The translations under genes and the position numbers were made by a program. Under the pieces are notes generated by a model. That model was not told where the DNA came from. It made no database searches and saw only the letters and a program-made list of their open reading frames with translations. From Zarea fungicola (lineage: Eukaryota; Ascomycota; Sordariomycetes; Hypocreales; Cordycipitaceae): a stretch of 64,000 nt of DNA. Below are positions 45,964 through 56,913 of the stretch, in pieces. The stretch spans positions 1 through 64,000 of the forward strand of contig FWCC01000040.1 of the NCBI GenBank assembly GCA_900169235.1, read 5' to 3'. Each line of letters opens with the position of its first letter. The first letter of the stretch is position 1.

Positions 45964-46674
45964 TTTGAAACGATGATTCTAGTGGGTAGTTCTATATGTT
46001 GTCATACATTTCTCAATTGGAACAGCCCGGCAAGGCAAATGTTGACGTTTGATAATTTTCTCTTGCAAAGTCCATTTTGCATTCGATTACTCTATAGGTT
46101 CTATAATAAGAGGTCAAAATGCCAATTAATTTTGATCTTTTACTATCATGACAGTGTTCATATAGACAAATCTGGAGTTGTCTTCTAGTTGCGCACCCGG
46201 AGGATGCGCCGAATGCCAAAGCAGCGAGGGAGAAAATTATACAGAACTACTAACACTGTTTATTTTCAAATTTAAGCCCTTTCAATCTAATTTTGAACGT
46301 GTATATAAACCCGGTGGTGCAATAGTTAACCAGCTGTGGTGCCATGGTGTAAATAACCACAGCACCAGCCACAGTGCGATTGCATATAGATCCCCATGAA
46401 TTATGTGAAGCTGCTCGTCACTGGTGCATGACTGTCTCATGGCGGAGTCACAGATGTGATTTCTAAGCATTTTGGAAATTAATTGCTAAGCCTTTGCATA
46501 ATTACCGGATTAGGGTGTGGTTCCCCGAACAGAATTCCATAAAGTCGGCTCAGTCCCAACTAATCGGCTGGTGCTGAACAACACAACATCGATCGCCATT
46601 TCCGTACACTGCCCAAGAACATTAGGAATTGCCGCAATTACCATCTTCAATTAGAGGAAGAAAATTCCTTTGAA
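45964..46674. promoter_or_regulatory. Intergenic with direct TCGGCT repeat
   Basis: About 710 bases between the P450 and the Gfo/Idh/MocA gene. Two TCGGCT hexamers in direct orientation at 46545-46550 and 46564-46569 (19 bases start to start) lie 110-130 bases before the next ATG. Zn2Cys6 proteins bind CGG-containing repeats, so these are candidate sites by inference. Confidence 0.35.
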
Positions 46675-47952
46675 ATGGCCACTAATATGCCGCGAATCCG
46701 AGTTGGATTTATAGGTCTGCCCGGCGCACCACCTGGCCTTTATGAAGGCACCAACTGGGCGGCGAATGCACACCTTCCCTACCTGTCAAGGTCACCACAC
46801 TACCAAATTGTCGCTCTACTGAACAGAAGTGTTGAGTCGGCGCGCAATGCAATTAAGAAATTTCACCTACCTGCGGAGACTAAGGCATATGGAAATCCTG
46901 AAGGTACTCTCTTTGGTCTGCTTGTGCCAAGAAGGAAAAGCCGTTCGCCGGTGACTAATTGAACTTGGAACTCACAGACCTGGCGAACGACCCTGATATC
47001 GATCTTGTTGTCTGCTGCACTCGCGTAGACCGTCATTTTGAACCGATTCGCCCTAGCTTGATTGCAGGCAAAAATGTCTATGTCGAATGGCCGCTAGAGA
47101 AGAATCTCGCTGTCGCGAAAGATATGGCTGCCCTTGCTCGCAAACATAACGTCAAAACAATAGTTGGATTGCAAGCGTCTTTCGCGCCCGTGGTTCAGAA
47201 GCTGAAGAAGCTTGTAGAAAGTGGCGTGATCGGCCGTGTTCTATCCAGTGACTACAGTGTGGCTGCTGGTAATGATTTGTTCACGGAGGGTAAAAATATT
47301 TCATACTTTCTCGACAGATCCGTCGGTGGTGGCTCTATCAATGTGCATACAGCTCATAACCTGGAGAGTATTACTGCAGGTACGAGACCACGATTCAATG
47401 CCCCTTCGCTTTCCTTTTCGCTACCAACTCATCACTCTTACAGTTCTCGGACCTTTCAAGACGTTTAATACCAGCTCTGAAATCTCACGCCCATATCTTG
47501 ATATTATTGACTATCGATCGGGCAAAGTTATGCGCTCTCATGTCAAGAACGAATGTCCTGACCAAATTATCATGTTTGGCACCATTGAGCCCTCCAACGC
47601 CTTCGTCACCTTTCGCCTTCAGTGCGGGCAGCAGTTTCCTGGTCTCCCTCAGGCCGACTGGAGAATTCAAGGTGATAAGGGATCCATCCGGGCCACCGCT
47701 TCAGCGCTTTTCTTAGGCATGGGGGCGCCGGATATCAAGGTGCAAGTCTACGACAGCTCGACTGGCCGCCTCCGGGAAGAAAACGTTGGTAGCGATGAGG
47801 AATTTGGCTCACTTCCGCTAGTCGCACGGAATATTGGACGACTTTATGAGGCATTCCGAAAGGATGAATGGGTTCCCAATTTTGATTGGGCAGTGGAAAG
47901 ACATGCCCAAGTCGAGAAGGCATGGCATCAGTTTGATGAGACTCATGCTTAG
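46675..47952 (+). CDS. Gfo/Idh/MocA-family protein, Gal80-like
   Basis: Rossmann-fold protein of the glucose-fructose oxidoreductase family, 379 aa. Three exons: 46675-46903, 46978-47379 and 47444-47952. The nucleotide-binding start is RVGFIGLPGAPPGLYEGTNWA, and the second strand region reads DIDLVVCCTRVDRHFEPIRP. The family's catalytic EKP motif is replaced by YVEWPLEKN, the EWPL form seen in Gal80-type members, in which the lysine is absent. The C-terminal alpha/beta domain includes GGGSINVHTAHNLESI and GDKGSIRATAS. It may therefore be a nucleotide-binding regulator or an atypical dehydrogenase rather than a standard sugar dehydrogenase. No signal peptide. It converges on the GH84 gene with 85 bases between stops. 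Its place inside the NRPS region suggests a role there, but this is not certain. Confidence 0.88.
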
Positions 47953-48037
47953 ATTATCTTTCTGAATTTAGGTAATTAAAATTAGAGTTAGATATTGTGA
48001 TAAGAAATTTACTGTTTAAGACAGAATTGACAGTTAC

Positions 48038-50017
48038 TTACTGCCCCTTATAAATCGCTGTAGCATTTGCGACAAATGCGTCAAAAACGCCATCACCAGT
48101 TATCGGCGTAATGGCATTTGGCACAATACTGCCGTCCTCGCCAAGCTTGCTAACAGTCTTAGTTTTCGTTTTACTGACCCATTCTTGAGCGGATGTGTAC
48201 TCTTCCTCAGCTTTATTTTTATTGCCGGCATCAATTGCATCCAACATGGCAATCAAGTGTTGGCTGGCCGTGGCCCACTGCATCGCAACGGTTGACCAAG
48301 GCGCAGCCTCAACAGCAAATGCCCTCATCGCCATACCCGGCAGAATATTAGGGAGACTGGCAATAAGTTTGAGTCTGTCTCCAAGAGCCGCATTGTCATT
48401 GTTACCAGACTCGCGGCCCACCCAGAACGCATCCATATCATTGCGGAGCTGCGGTGCGCTGTCGGTCCTGTTTCGGTAAGGCCAGTTCTGGTTGAGATCA
48501 ACGAAAGCTAGAAGAGCTTCGTGGATGCCGCAATCCTTGCCTGCAAGCTCTTTTATGATGGCATTCCAGGAATCCCTGGCACTGTACGCCGGTCCGTTCC
48601 ACGAGTAGTCACCATAGTTACCAAGCGCGATCATGGAGGCATAGGATTGGACCATAGGGTTGGACGTGAATCCGATGAGGTGTTTGTACAAATCGGTATC
48701 ACGGCCGGTCAGTGGATTCAGGAACAGGCGGCTAGTTTTGCCGTCGTTTACAGGAAAGTTGTCCCAGATAAACAGCTTGTCGGTTACATAGGTAGAGTCG
48801 GCACGGATAACGCTGTCAACGGTGACATTGTCGGAGAAGACACCTTCACCTGTCCACTGGACTCGGATATCCTTTTCCAGTTGATTGCCAAGCTCACTCT
48901 TGTAAGGGTCCGGCGCACTACCAGCATAGTTCGTAGGCACTGTTTCCAGATCGGTGAGGTCATGGGCTTTGACATATTCTTCCTGCACACGATTGAGATA
49001 GTATGCGTGGGCGTCAGCCAGCCAGTGGAAGTCGCCGTTGTTGGGCCACTTCTCCTTATCTTCAATGCAATGAAATTGTAGTGGAATGTCGTCGAGCGTC
49101 AGGTAGAAACTCGAGACTCCAAGCTGGCGCAGCTGCTCAAATTTTGCAACAGTAGCATTAAAATCAGCGTCAGATGAGTAGCAGAGATCAAGACCAGGGG
49201 AGAGAGCGTAGGTGAAATCAACGTGATTGGCATTTGCCGTCTCTATTAGCTCTCGGAGAAGGTCTAGGTCCTTGCTGCCATACAACTCACGCCAGGTAGC
49301 ACGAAGGAAGGGGTCACCCTTTGGCGTGTAGATGTACGTGTTCATTTTGTGCTGACCGTAGAACACATACTGATCCAAACGTGCCTGATGAGACCAAGGA
49401 ATGCCGTAAAAGCCCTCAATAGAGCCGCGAATGGGCATCAGCGGCCAATCACGAACCTTCACACCCGGTACTCCGCTGCTGCCGTTGACAAGCTGACGTA
49501 AGGTCTGTACCGCGTAAAAGGTACCGCGGCTGTCAACGCCATTCAATACGACAGTGGACTGGCCGTTGTATTTGCCGGACCCTATGACGTAGCCCTCAGC
49601 AGCGAGGCCTTTGGCTGAATCACCTGTAAGGGCTTTGGCGGCGGCCGCCGCCGCATCGTTCTCAGCATCAGTGCCGATCAAGATCTGAGGACCCGTGCCT
49701 GTGGATTGCGATGCGACTGTGGAGGTGCCACCAGCAGCAGAAATGATAGCTTTGATAGCTTCGATGGTGGAGTCATCGGTGGCGTTACCAATAACAATTG
49801 TTACGTCGCGGCTGAGGCGGACCGTACATCCGCTGGACGTGGAGACTTGCTGGGGAGGTGGCCAAACTTGGGGGAGGCGGCTCGTTGGAATGAGACCTCC
49901 ATTCAAGTCAAGCTGTGTATTGCCACCATTGTCATTTTCAGTCGGGCCGGCCGCGACGGGCCACAAAAAGGCGATAAGTATTGCCCACCAGGCTTTGGTA
50001 CGGTGTAGATTCAGCAT
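48038..50017 (-). CDS. Secreted GH84 beta-N-acetylglucosaminidase
   Basis: Glycoside hydrolase family 84 enzyme (hyaluronidase/O-GlcNAcase type) that removes GlcNAc from glycans by substrate-assisted catalysis. Single exon of 659 aa. I chose the ATG at 50017 because it begins a good signal peptide (MLNLHRTKAWWAILIAFLW, then VAAGPTEN); the 11 upstream codons have no ATG. An N-terminal GH20b-like domain (RLPQVWPPPQQV, GYVIGSGKYNGQSTVVLNG) precedes the catalytic barrel (RGSIEGFYGIPWSHQ, MNTYIYTPKGDPF). The catalytic Asp pair is D309-D310 in YLTLDDIPLQF. A helical domain follows. Several Asn-X-Ser/Thr sites fit secretion. Such enzymes are ordinary secreted proteins in mycoparasitic and insect-pathogenic fungi. 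Whether it belongs to the surrounding biosynthetic cluster is doubtful. Confidence 0.93.
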   Translation of the reverse strand: MLNLHRTKAWWAILIAFLWPVAAGPTENDNGGNTQLDLNGGLIPTSRLPQVWPPPQQVSTSSGCTVRLSRDVTIVIGNATDDSTIEAIKAIISAAGGTSTVASQSTGTGPQILIGTDAENDAAAAAAKALTGDSAKGLAAEGYVIGSGKYNGQSTVVLNGVDSRGTFYAVQTLRQLVNGSSGVPGVKVRDWPLMPIRGSIEGFYGIPWSHQARLDQYVFYGQHKMNTYIYTPKGDPFLRATWRELYGSKDLDLLRELIETANANHVDFTYALSPGLDLCYSSDADFNATVAKFEQLRQLGVSSFYLTLDDIPLQFHCIEDKEKWPNNGDFHWLADAHAYYLNRVQEEYVKAHDLTDLETVPTNYAGSAPDPYKSELGNQLEKDIRVQWTGEGVFSDNVTVDSVIRADSTYVTDKLFIWDNFPVNDGKTSRLFLNPLTGRDTDLYKHLIGFTSNPMVQSYASMIALGNYGDYSWNGPAYSARDSWNAIIKELAGKDCGIHEALLAFVDLNQNWPYRNRTDSAPQLRNDMDAFWVGRESGNNDNAALGDRLKLIASLPNILPGMAMRAFAVEAAPWSTVAMQWATASQHLIAMLDAIDAGNKNKAEEEYTSAQEWVSKTKTKTVSKLGEDGSIVPNAITPITGDGVFDAFVANATAIYKGQ

Positions 50018-51196
50018 GTCTGATTGGGACGGTACAGTCCGCCCTGGCAATTAAATTGAATGATGGAGAGAGGTATATATACTTGGTGCGGCACGAAGGA
50101 GCTCTCTCTTGCGTCAATTCTGCCGACGGGTATATCGAATGCATCTCCAGAATGCAGGCTGGGTCAGCTGGTTCATTCTACTATTTGCCGCTTCGCCACT
50201 GTGATGTAACTATTGCTTCGTGAAAGTGGAATACCCGAATGGAAATCTTTATCCCGATTGAGCCAAAGCATCCAGGACAGGCCGCAGTTGGTGATATACA
50301 TGCATTGCCTTGTCCGAGGCGGGGAAGGTGTGTGGAGCGAGCGAGCTTCATTCATCTGTCACCGGCCGGATCGCCTCTAAAGCCGGGCAGAAGAAAATTA
50401 GTGGTTGGGAGTATCCTGGTAAATTTCAGAAATTTGAAGATTGTTAATTTTCTTTAGTATTGCCACAGGATGCCGAAAGAGTCAGGCAGGTCCATTTCAC
50501 TAAAACACACTGAGAAGCATCTAGCTCAATGCTCGAAGATGGCTGGATGAGATCCGGTCGCAGCAACGCTGTCCTGCCAACTTACCGATATATAACATGC
50601 TGAGGTGCAATGACTACGTAAAGGCAATTGGCAATGGAAAAAAATTGAATTTCCATAATTTTCACTGCTTAACCTCCTATTGTAACGTTGCAGGCAAAGA
50701 CGACTAGACCAGGACTATTCAACAACTAGCGTTGCATATTAACGAATGCTACGATGCTGTGTTACTGAGGCTTAATACCGAAATCAAGGCAGCTACTGAA
50801 GCCGCCAACTCATTACATAATGCATTTACAGCCAGCCCGGCGGTGACATGAATTGATAATAGCAGGGCAGCATCAAGTCAAGAAATGCACTCCAATGATG
50901 TTTTATTGAGTTGAAGCCCTTCGGTTTTGCTAGTTTGGAAAGCATCGCGGCAACCAAGGTTTCTGTTGCTGCCTTAATGCTCCAAGTTTTTTCTTAGAAT
51001 ACGTATTTTTTCACCAAAAGGAAGGCAAAAGGGCTCGAGCATAAGCTATATCCATTGCAACCCCCCCCCCCCCCCCCCCCNNCCCCCCCCCCCCCCTCCC
51101 CCAAAAAAAAGAAGAAGAGGAAAAGCTCTAGAATAAATCGCCTACCCATAATCGCACTGAATCATTGTAGCAGCATAATAATGAAGGCTCTCCTGC
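50018..51196. other. Intergenic with poly-C tract and ambiguous bases
   Basis: About 1.2 kb between the GH84 start and the NRPS 3' end, both minus strand. No gene is visible. It contains the homopolymer tract listed separately. Confidence 0.45.
51061..51102. repeat. Poly-C tract with two undetermined bases
   Basis: A run of 20 C, two N (51081-51082), 14 C, one T and 5 C, followed at once by eight A. The only ambiguous bases in the window sit here, so the true length is unknown, and the tract may mark a join between assembly pieces or a polymerase slippage site. It lies about 95 bases past the NRPS stop. Confidence 0.9.
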
Positions 51197-54100
51197 TCAA
51201 GCCACTATCTGACGAACACGTTGCCAAAAATCTTCTGCAACCTTCGTCATTTGATGTGAGTCAAATCGTCGTGCGTCAAACTCAAATGACGGGCGCAGCA
51301 CATTATCATCCGTAATGTGCATTACGCGTACCAGAACGTCAAACTGCGTTCGGAAACTCGTCAGCTAAAAAGAAATTATAGATTACATTACTGGTCGCAG
51401 TGCATCACTTACATGCCATGGGTCAATCGACTTTTTAATATTATCATCTACCCACAATGTCTCGGTCTTCACAGCGGTTGGTCGCCTCTGAAAATTCATA
51501 GCCGTATTGAAGAGTGGCTCTCTCTGGACTGCATCAGCCACCTCGCGAATATTGATTGACGTATGGAGGCTGTCTTGTGAGCGTTGTTCCTGCAGAGAAT
51601 GGGCAAGGCTCGCCAGCACATCCACATCTTGGACACTTGACACATTGTGTAGGTGATATGCTAGAACATTGATGAGAGGGCCAACAATATCAAACACGCC
51701 TGACACATCCTCATCACGACCGGAAATCACATATTCGAATCCGACATCAGAGGAGTTTGTAAACGTACTGAGGGTCTGAGCCCATGCTGCATCAAATACG
51801 CTGGCAGGAGTGAGGCCATTGGCCACCCCAAATTGCGTAAGTGCCTCTGATGGGATATCTGGCAAGTAGAAAACAGTCTTTCTAGAACTTAATGGCTGGT
51901 TCGAGAGGAGAGGCCGCGGTGGGAGGCGCAGGAGGGAAGATTTTTGGTCCTGCAGAATATGAGTCCAGTAGTTGAGGTCCTCTTGTACTCGATCTGGCCG
52001 GTGTGCTTCAACGAAGCTTTTATAAGTGGGTGCCTCTTCCAAAACGTAAATATCTTCTGCTTCGTAGGCGTTCAGTAGCGCAGCTTTAATGAGCTTCAGT
52101 GACCATCCATCAATGACTAGATGATCCAATTCAATGTGAATAAAGAAGCGATTACCGCTCTGTGAGAAGAGCGCTCGGTGTGGCAAGAAACACTCATCGA
52201 CTGTAGGCGCGCCAACCATGTCAAAAGTTGGCTCAGTTTGGCCAGACGGGAAACAGAACGTGGCAATTTCTGGCTTTGCATTGGCTAGCACGACCTGAAT
52301 GGGCGGCAGATTCACCGCAGCGTCTGTCAAAAAAATGCTTCTCAAGATAGGAAACTTCTGCACAACGCGTTCCCAAGCCTGAACAAGCCTCGAAACTGAA
52401 ATGGAATGCACTGTGCGGGAAGCAATCTCCATCTGCCATGAGAGAAGGAAGACGGCGGCATTTGCATTTCGCTGCTTCAATATTTCACGCTGGAATGGTG
52501 CAAATTCATAGGCATCGATAACTGTTGCAGACGGCTCTTGTCGCAATTTTCTCTTCAGTAAGTCCTGGTATGGCTGAAGACTCTCGGTGGTGGACGTTCT
52601 CTTGACATTAGTCATTGACTTTCCTAGTATAAGTCCTCCATCGGCATGAGTTTGCTCGACCAGGGTTGCAAGATTTCCCAACGTCTTGGCACTGATGATG
52701 CTTCGCAAAGTGATAGGAAGACCGAGCTTCTTCGCCCTGGAGGCAATCTGAATTGCAGCGATTGAGTCACCACCGACCGCGAAGAATGAGGTTCCCATAC
52801 CGAGCTGATCTATCGGTATATTCAGGACTTCGCTCCACAGCTGACGCAAGGTATATGCCAATGAGCCAGGGAAAATACCTGAATCACCAAGTTTTCCCTG
52901 CGGTCCTTCGACCAGATCACGGAAAATGCGGTATTCCATAGAATCAACCCATGTTTTAATTGTCTTGCGATCCACTTTACCGGATATCAAGAGCGGCATG
53001 GATTCCAATACCACCCAGATCGTAGGTACCATGTATTCTGGAAGAACTAGAGACAATTTGTCCCGAAGCCGGTCTACCATGCTCTGAGTCTTAGTTGCGT
53101 GTCTATCCTTGGACAGCGTGATGAGACTCGCTGGTTTGTCTGCCAAAGCTGACCTGTTGAAACTAAGGACCGCGACGATCTGCTTTGCGCAAGGGCCTTT
53201 GGATGGAAGGGTAGAGAGCGCCGTAGCGACGAACCCAGACGCCATAATCTGATTTTCAATCTCGCCGAGTTCGATTCGAAAGCCTCGAAGCTTGACTTGT
53301 GTGTCTTTACGGCCAACAATGTGAAATGTCCCATCAGCATTGTATCTAGCGAGATCTCCAGACTTATAAATCCTGTCAAACGGACTTCCGGCGTCCATTT
53401 CTTTCATCCATTGAGGAGCGGGGACAAATGCGGCATCAGTGATAGACTTGTCATTGAAATAACCGCTCCCTAGTAGCCCACCTGATATCACGATTTCGCC
53501 GACACATCCAATTGCTGTCAAATGATGATGGTTTTCGGGATGCACAATCCACATTGTGCCACCTATGGCTGGGCCAATATTGGAAGGGTGAGCATCCATG
53601 GAAACATTGACATTTCCGGAGCAATAAACAGCGGTTTCAGATGGCCCATAAGCTGCGGTCAAGTTAACATAGTTCGCCCAACGGGTAATAGTCTCTTTGG
53701 TAATTGGTTCACCGGCGAGAACGATGGTCTTCAAAGTTGGCACTTCTTCCGGGGAAAGCAAATTGGCCACTGTAGGCACCACCATTAAAGTATTGGCTCG
53801 AAGGTTTGTTATTGCATCGGCAAGGTTGTTGAGTCTATCGTCTTGCGATGGAATGCAAATACAGCCTCCAAATGCAAGTGTGGTGAAAAATTCACCAATG
53901 GACAAGTCAAAGGTATGTGCTCCAAACTGAAGGGTGCGCCAGTCTGGGCCGGCCCCAAATGCAGATCCGTGGTTGATGATTGATGTACAGATGCCTGAGT
54001 GTGACATCAAAATTCCCTTCGGCTTTCCAGTGCTACCTGATGTAAAAAGCAGGTAGGCTGTAGTTGAGGGCAAAACTGTGGGCAGAGTGCCTTCTACCGC

Positions 54101-56337
54101 TGTTGGCTCTTTATTCACTGTAATAAGTGTTTCGCAGAGCTGGTTTATAATTGTCGCTCCATACGGTGATGCCAAGGCAACTTTGATCCTGGTCGTTTTA
54201 ATCACCTCGGTGATTCTGCTTGGTGGATGGTCAGGCTCAATTGGCACATACACTGCACCGGCTTTGAATACGGCGAGAATCGAGACCACTGTCCAGATGG
54301 ATTTCTCAAAACAAACGGCAACAAATTGACCCGAAATGACTCCGACTTGGATAAGCTGTGTGGCGAGGGCAGAAGAGAATCTGTCAAGGTCTGCGTATGT
54401 AAATGACCGATTACGCGTGCAGACTGCAACGGCATCGGGTTGTTTCTGTGCCTGTCGCTGGAACAGCTCGTGGATACAAACTTGTTCGATTGAAGGGGTA
54501 AATTTATTCCACTCCTTTATTTGAATAATGTCACTCTGGCTAAGAGGTGACAAAGACCCCAACAGTGCGTCAGGCGAAGCATACGTCAACCGTGTAAGCA
54601 GTGCTTGAAAGTGGTGAGTGAGATTCTCAATCTGGGATGTAGGGAGGACACGCTCATCGTACTGCACACTCAGTGTAACTTCTGTTTCGGTATCAATAGT
54701 AAAAGTGAGGACTAGAGGATATGGGTGCTCTTCCCTTTTTCCCATGGAGTCATCGTAGTCGAGGTCGAGTATTTGCATAGCTGGCGCAATCGCATCTTCG
54801 AAACTTTGCGGGTGCACCACAAGCATGGTTTGGAAGTCCATGACAGTAGATGGCCCATTCGCAAGATATTGTCTCATTTTCGATACACCAGTGTGCTCAA
54901 ATCGCATCATTTCGGCAGACTGCACCCGAATAGCTGAGGTAAAGGACGCGATTGTCTTTTGAGAGTCGACATGCAACGAAATCGGCGCCAGGCTGATTGT
55001 CGGGCCGGTCATTGTGGCCAGCCCAGGGATTGAGGAACTGCGGCCATTACCAATGGTTCCAAACACGATGTACTCAGTGCCAGTATAGCATGAGAGGAGA
55101 ATAGCCCATGCCGCGCGTAGAAGCAGGGCGTTGGTGAGGCCGAGGGAACCATTTTGTCCAATCGTCAATTCACACCTGTGGGTTTTTTCAGGCCTGACCT
55201 GGAAATTGGGAGCTTGGGGCAGGACTGGGAAGGGTGTAGGGTTGTGATTCCCGAACATCTTTTTCCAGAATTGTTGCTCCTGCTCTGTGTCGATATCTAG
55301 GACAGCACTTTTGATAAACCCGTCAAATGGATAGCGGGGTTGTAGGACAGCACTCTCCATACGACGAGCGACCTCGTCCAATACCTCAGGAAGAGATGCA
55401 CCGTCACACAAAGCATGATGGACAGTCCATACAAGATGCCTCTGCTCTTGTCCATCCTCGTTCTGATCCTTGACAACGGTATATCTAAAGAACTTCTCCC
55501 CGGTGAGCATCTGCTGGTGGGCATCGGCTTTCAGAAATGAAGAGAGGCTATTTTTCTCAGCCATCCATTCAAATTCTTCTTTAATTACTGCTTGAATATA
55601 CCCAGTAGATGCATTGAGATAGCAAATTCGTGTTCGGAGTACGGGATTGGCGCTAATTGTGTCGTCCCATGCTCGTCTAAGTTGATCCAAATCGGCTTCT
55701 GGGTTGATGTGAAAGACAAACTGCCTTACGTACAGATTTGAAGCCCCTTCTAACTCACTAAGAAGTGATTCTTGCATTGGACTGCATGGGTATGCGTTCT
55801 CAATGGCCAGCTGGGAAACATTCAGCTTTGTTGCAATAGCATGTCTGATATGGTCCAATGTTTGTTCCTTAGTTTCCAGTAGTGAAAAGGGCTTTAGTAC
55901 CGACGTTTGTTCTGTGTCCCCAATTTCATCATTGTCAATGAATTTGATGGTATCAGACATATCTTCAAGAGAAGCATTGAGAAATATTTGCTCCATTGTG
56001 AGGGCGATACCTCGCTCCTTCGCAGCGGCTATGAGCTGCTGAGCTCTAATGGAGTCGCCGCCAACCTCAAAGAAGATATCCTCATCTGTAAAGCTGTCAG
56101 GTTCATCTTTAAGTACTTCTGCCCACAATCCTCTGAGTATCTCTCGTATGACATTTTGGTCAGAGACGCTTCGTGGAACATTGTTCCCGCCACTCTAAAG
56201 CGCCAAGTATTAGCATAACCGAATTGGTTCCTCCTATGTGTTTCGTCCAATTGCAATGCTGTAAAACTCACTTTTTGAGTCGAGGAGAAGCGTTTCGTAC
56301 TATTCTCGGGGATGTTTGGGTTTTGAACAGCTATCAT
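51197..56337 (-). CDS. Non-ribosomal peptide synthetase, T-C-A-T-C
   Basis: Cytosolic multidomain synthetase, 1671 aa in three exons: 56337-56272, 56194-51413 and 51364-51197. Domains: T0 (about 36-108, Ser70 in GGDSI), C1 (about 140-580, HHALCDG at 281-287), A (about 597-1100, with LLFTSGSTGKPKG near 737-749, FDLSIGE, AAYGPSETA, YKSGDLARY, VKLRGFRIELGEIE and SGKVDRK), T1 (Ser1166 in GGDSI) and C2 (about 1255-1671, DHLVIDG at 1379-1385). The last exon restores the C2 end (FDVLVRVMHITDDN) past an in-frame stop in the intron. There is no A domain for T0, so a separate enzyme must load it; the ligase at 59349-61497 is the candidate. By eye against GrsA-PheA the pocket code reads D-L-G-M-V-A-A-V-Y-K, which I cannot assign. 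No thioesterase or reductase is present, so C2 probably releases the product. Confidence 0.93.
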
Positions 56338-56913
56338 TGTGTGCTTGCTCGTTTCGTATGGCTTTTGTTTTGGGGACGACGATGCAGAGCTATTGGCATA
56401 CAGCTTTGGTAAAGCTGGGAACTATAAAGCCACATCCATATCTCAATTCATTTACTTATAAAGTTCAATCCCATTTTAGACGCTAATGATCTTAACTCTC
56501 TGGGCATTAAAATGCCGAACGGCTTCCTGAATAGGTAGCGGCGGGGCCGGAGTTACCTCAGCCAGAGCGCACCAGCCCGCATGGCTCTGTAACACACAAG
56601 TTTAATACACCCAATTAACCTAGTACAGGCTCAAATATGTTCTAGAACCCAAATTTGTCATGTAGAGTACTTTGGTAATGAATGGCCAAGGGGTGACGTT
56701 GTGTTCTTGGTGTTGCGGAGTATCCACTTCCACATTGGGCAATGTTGAGAACTGCACCGTTAACCAACATATAAATGTCGGTTGCAATTGCATGGAGTAC
56801 ATTTAGAGCCGCCAATACTGTATTAAACACCTTAAACTTCAACAACTTCAACAGTTTACGAAGAGGCAAAGTCCATAGCGTCAACCGTGTTTAACCACAA
56901 GAAACAGTCCACA
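56338..56913. promoter_or_regulatory. Divergent promoter of the NRPS and IPMS-like genes
   Basis: A 576-base region between the two starts. A palindromic GCCG-AA-CGGC element (CCG-N2-CGG everted repeat) lies at 56514-56523, roughly 180 bases from the NRPS start. Zn2Cys6 proteins often bind such CGG repeats, so this is a candidate site for either cluster regulator. The shared region implies co-expression of the two genes. Confidence 0.45.

Noticed and set aside
48521..49081. 186-codon plus-strand frame
   Set aside because: Antisense shadow of the GH84 gene.
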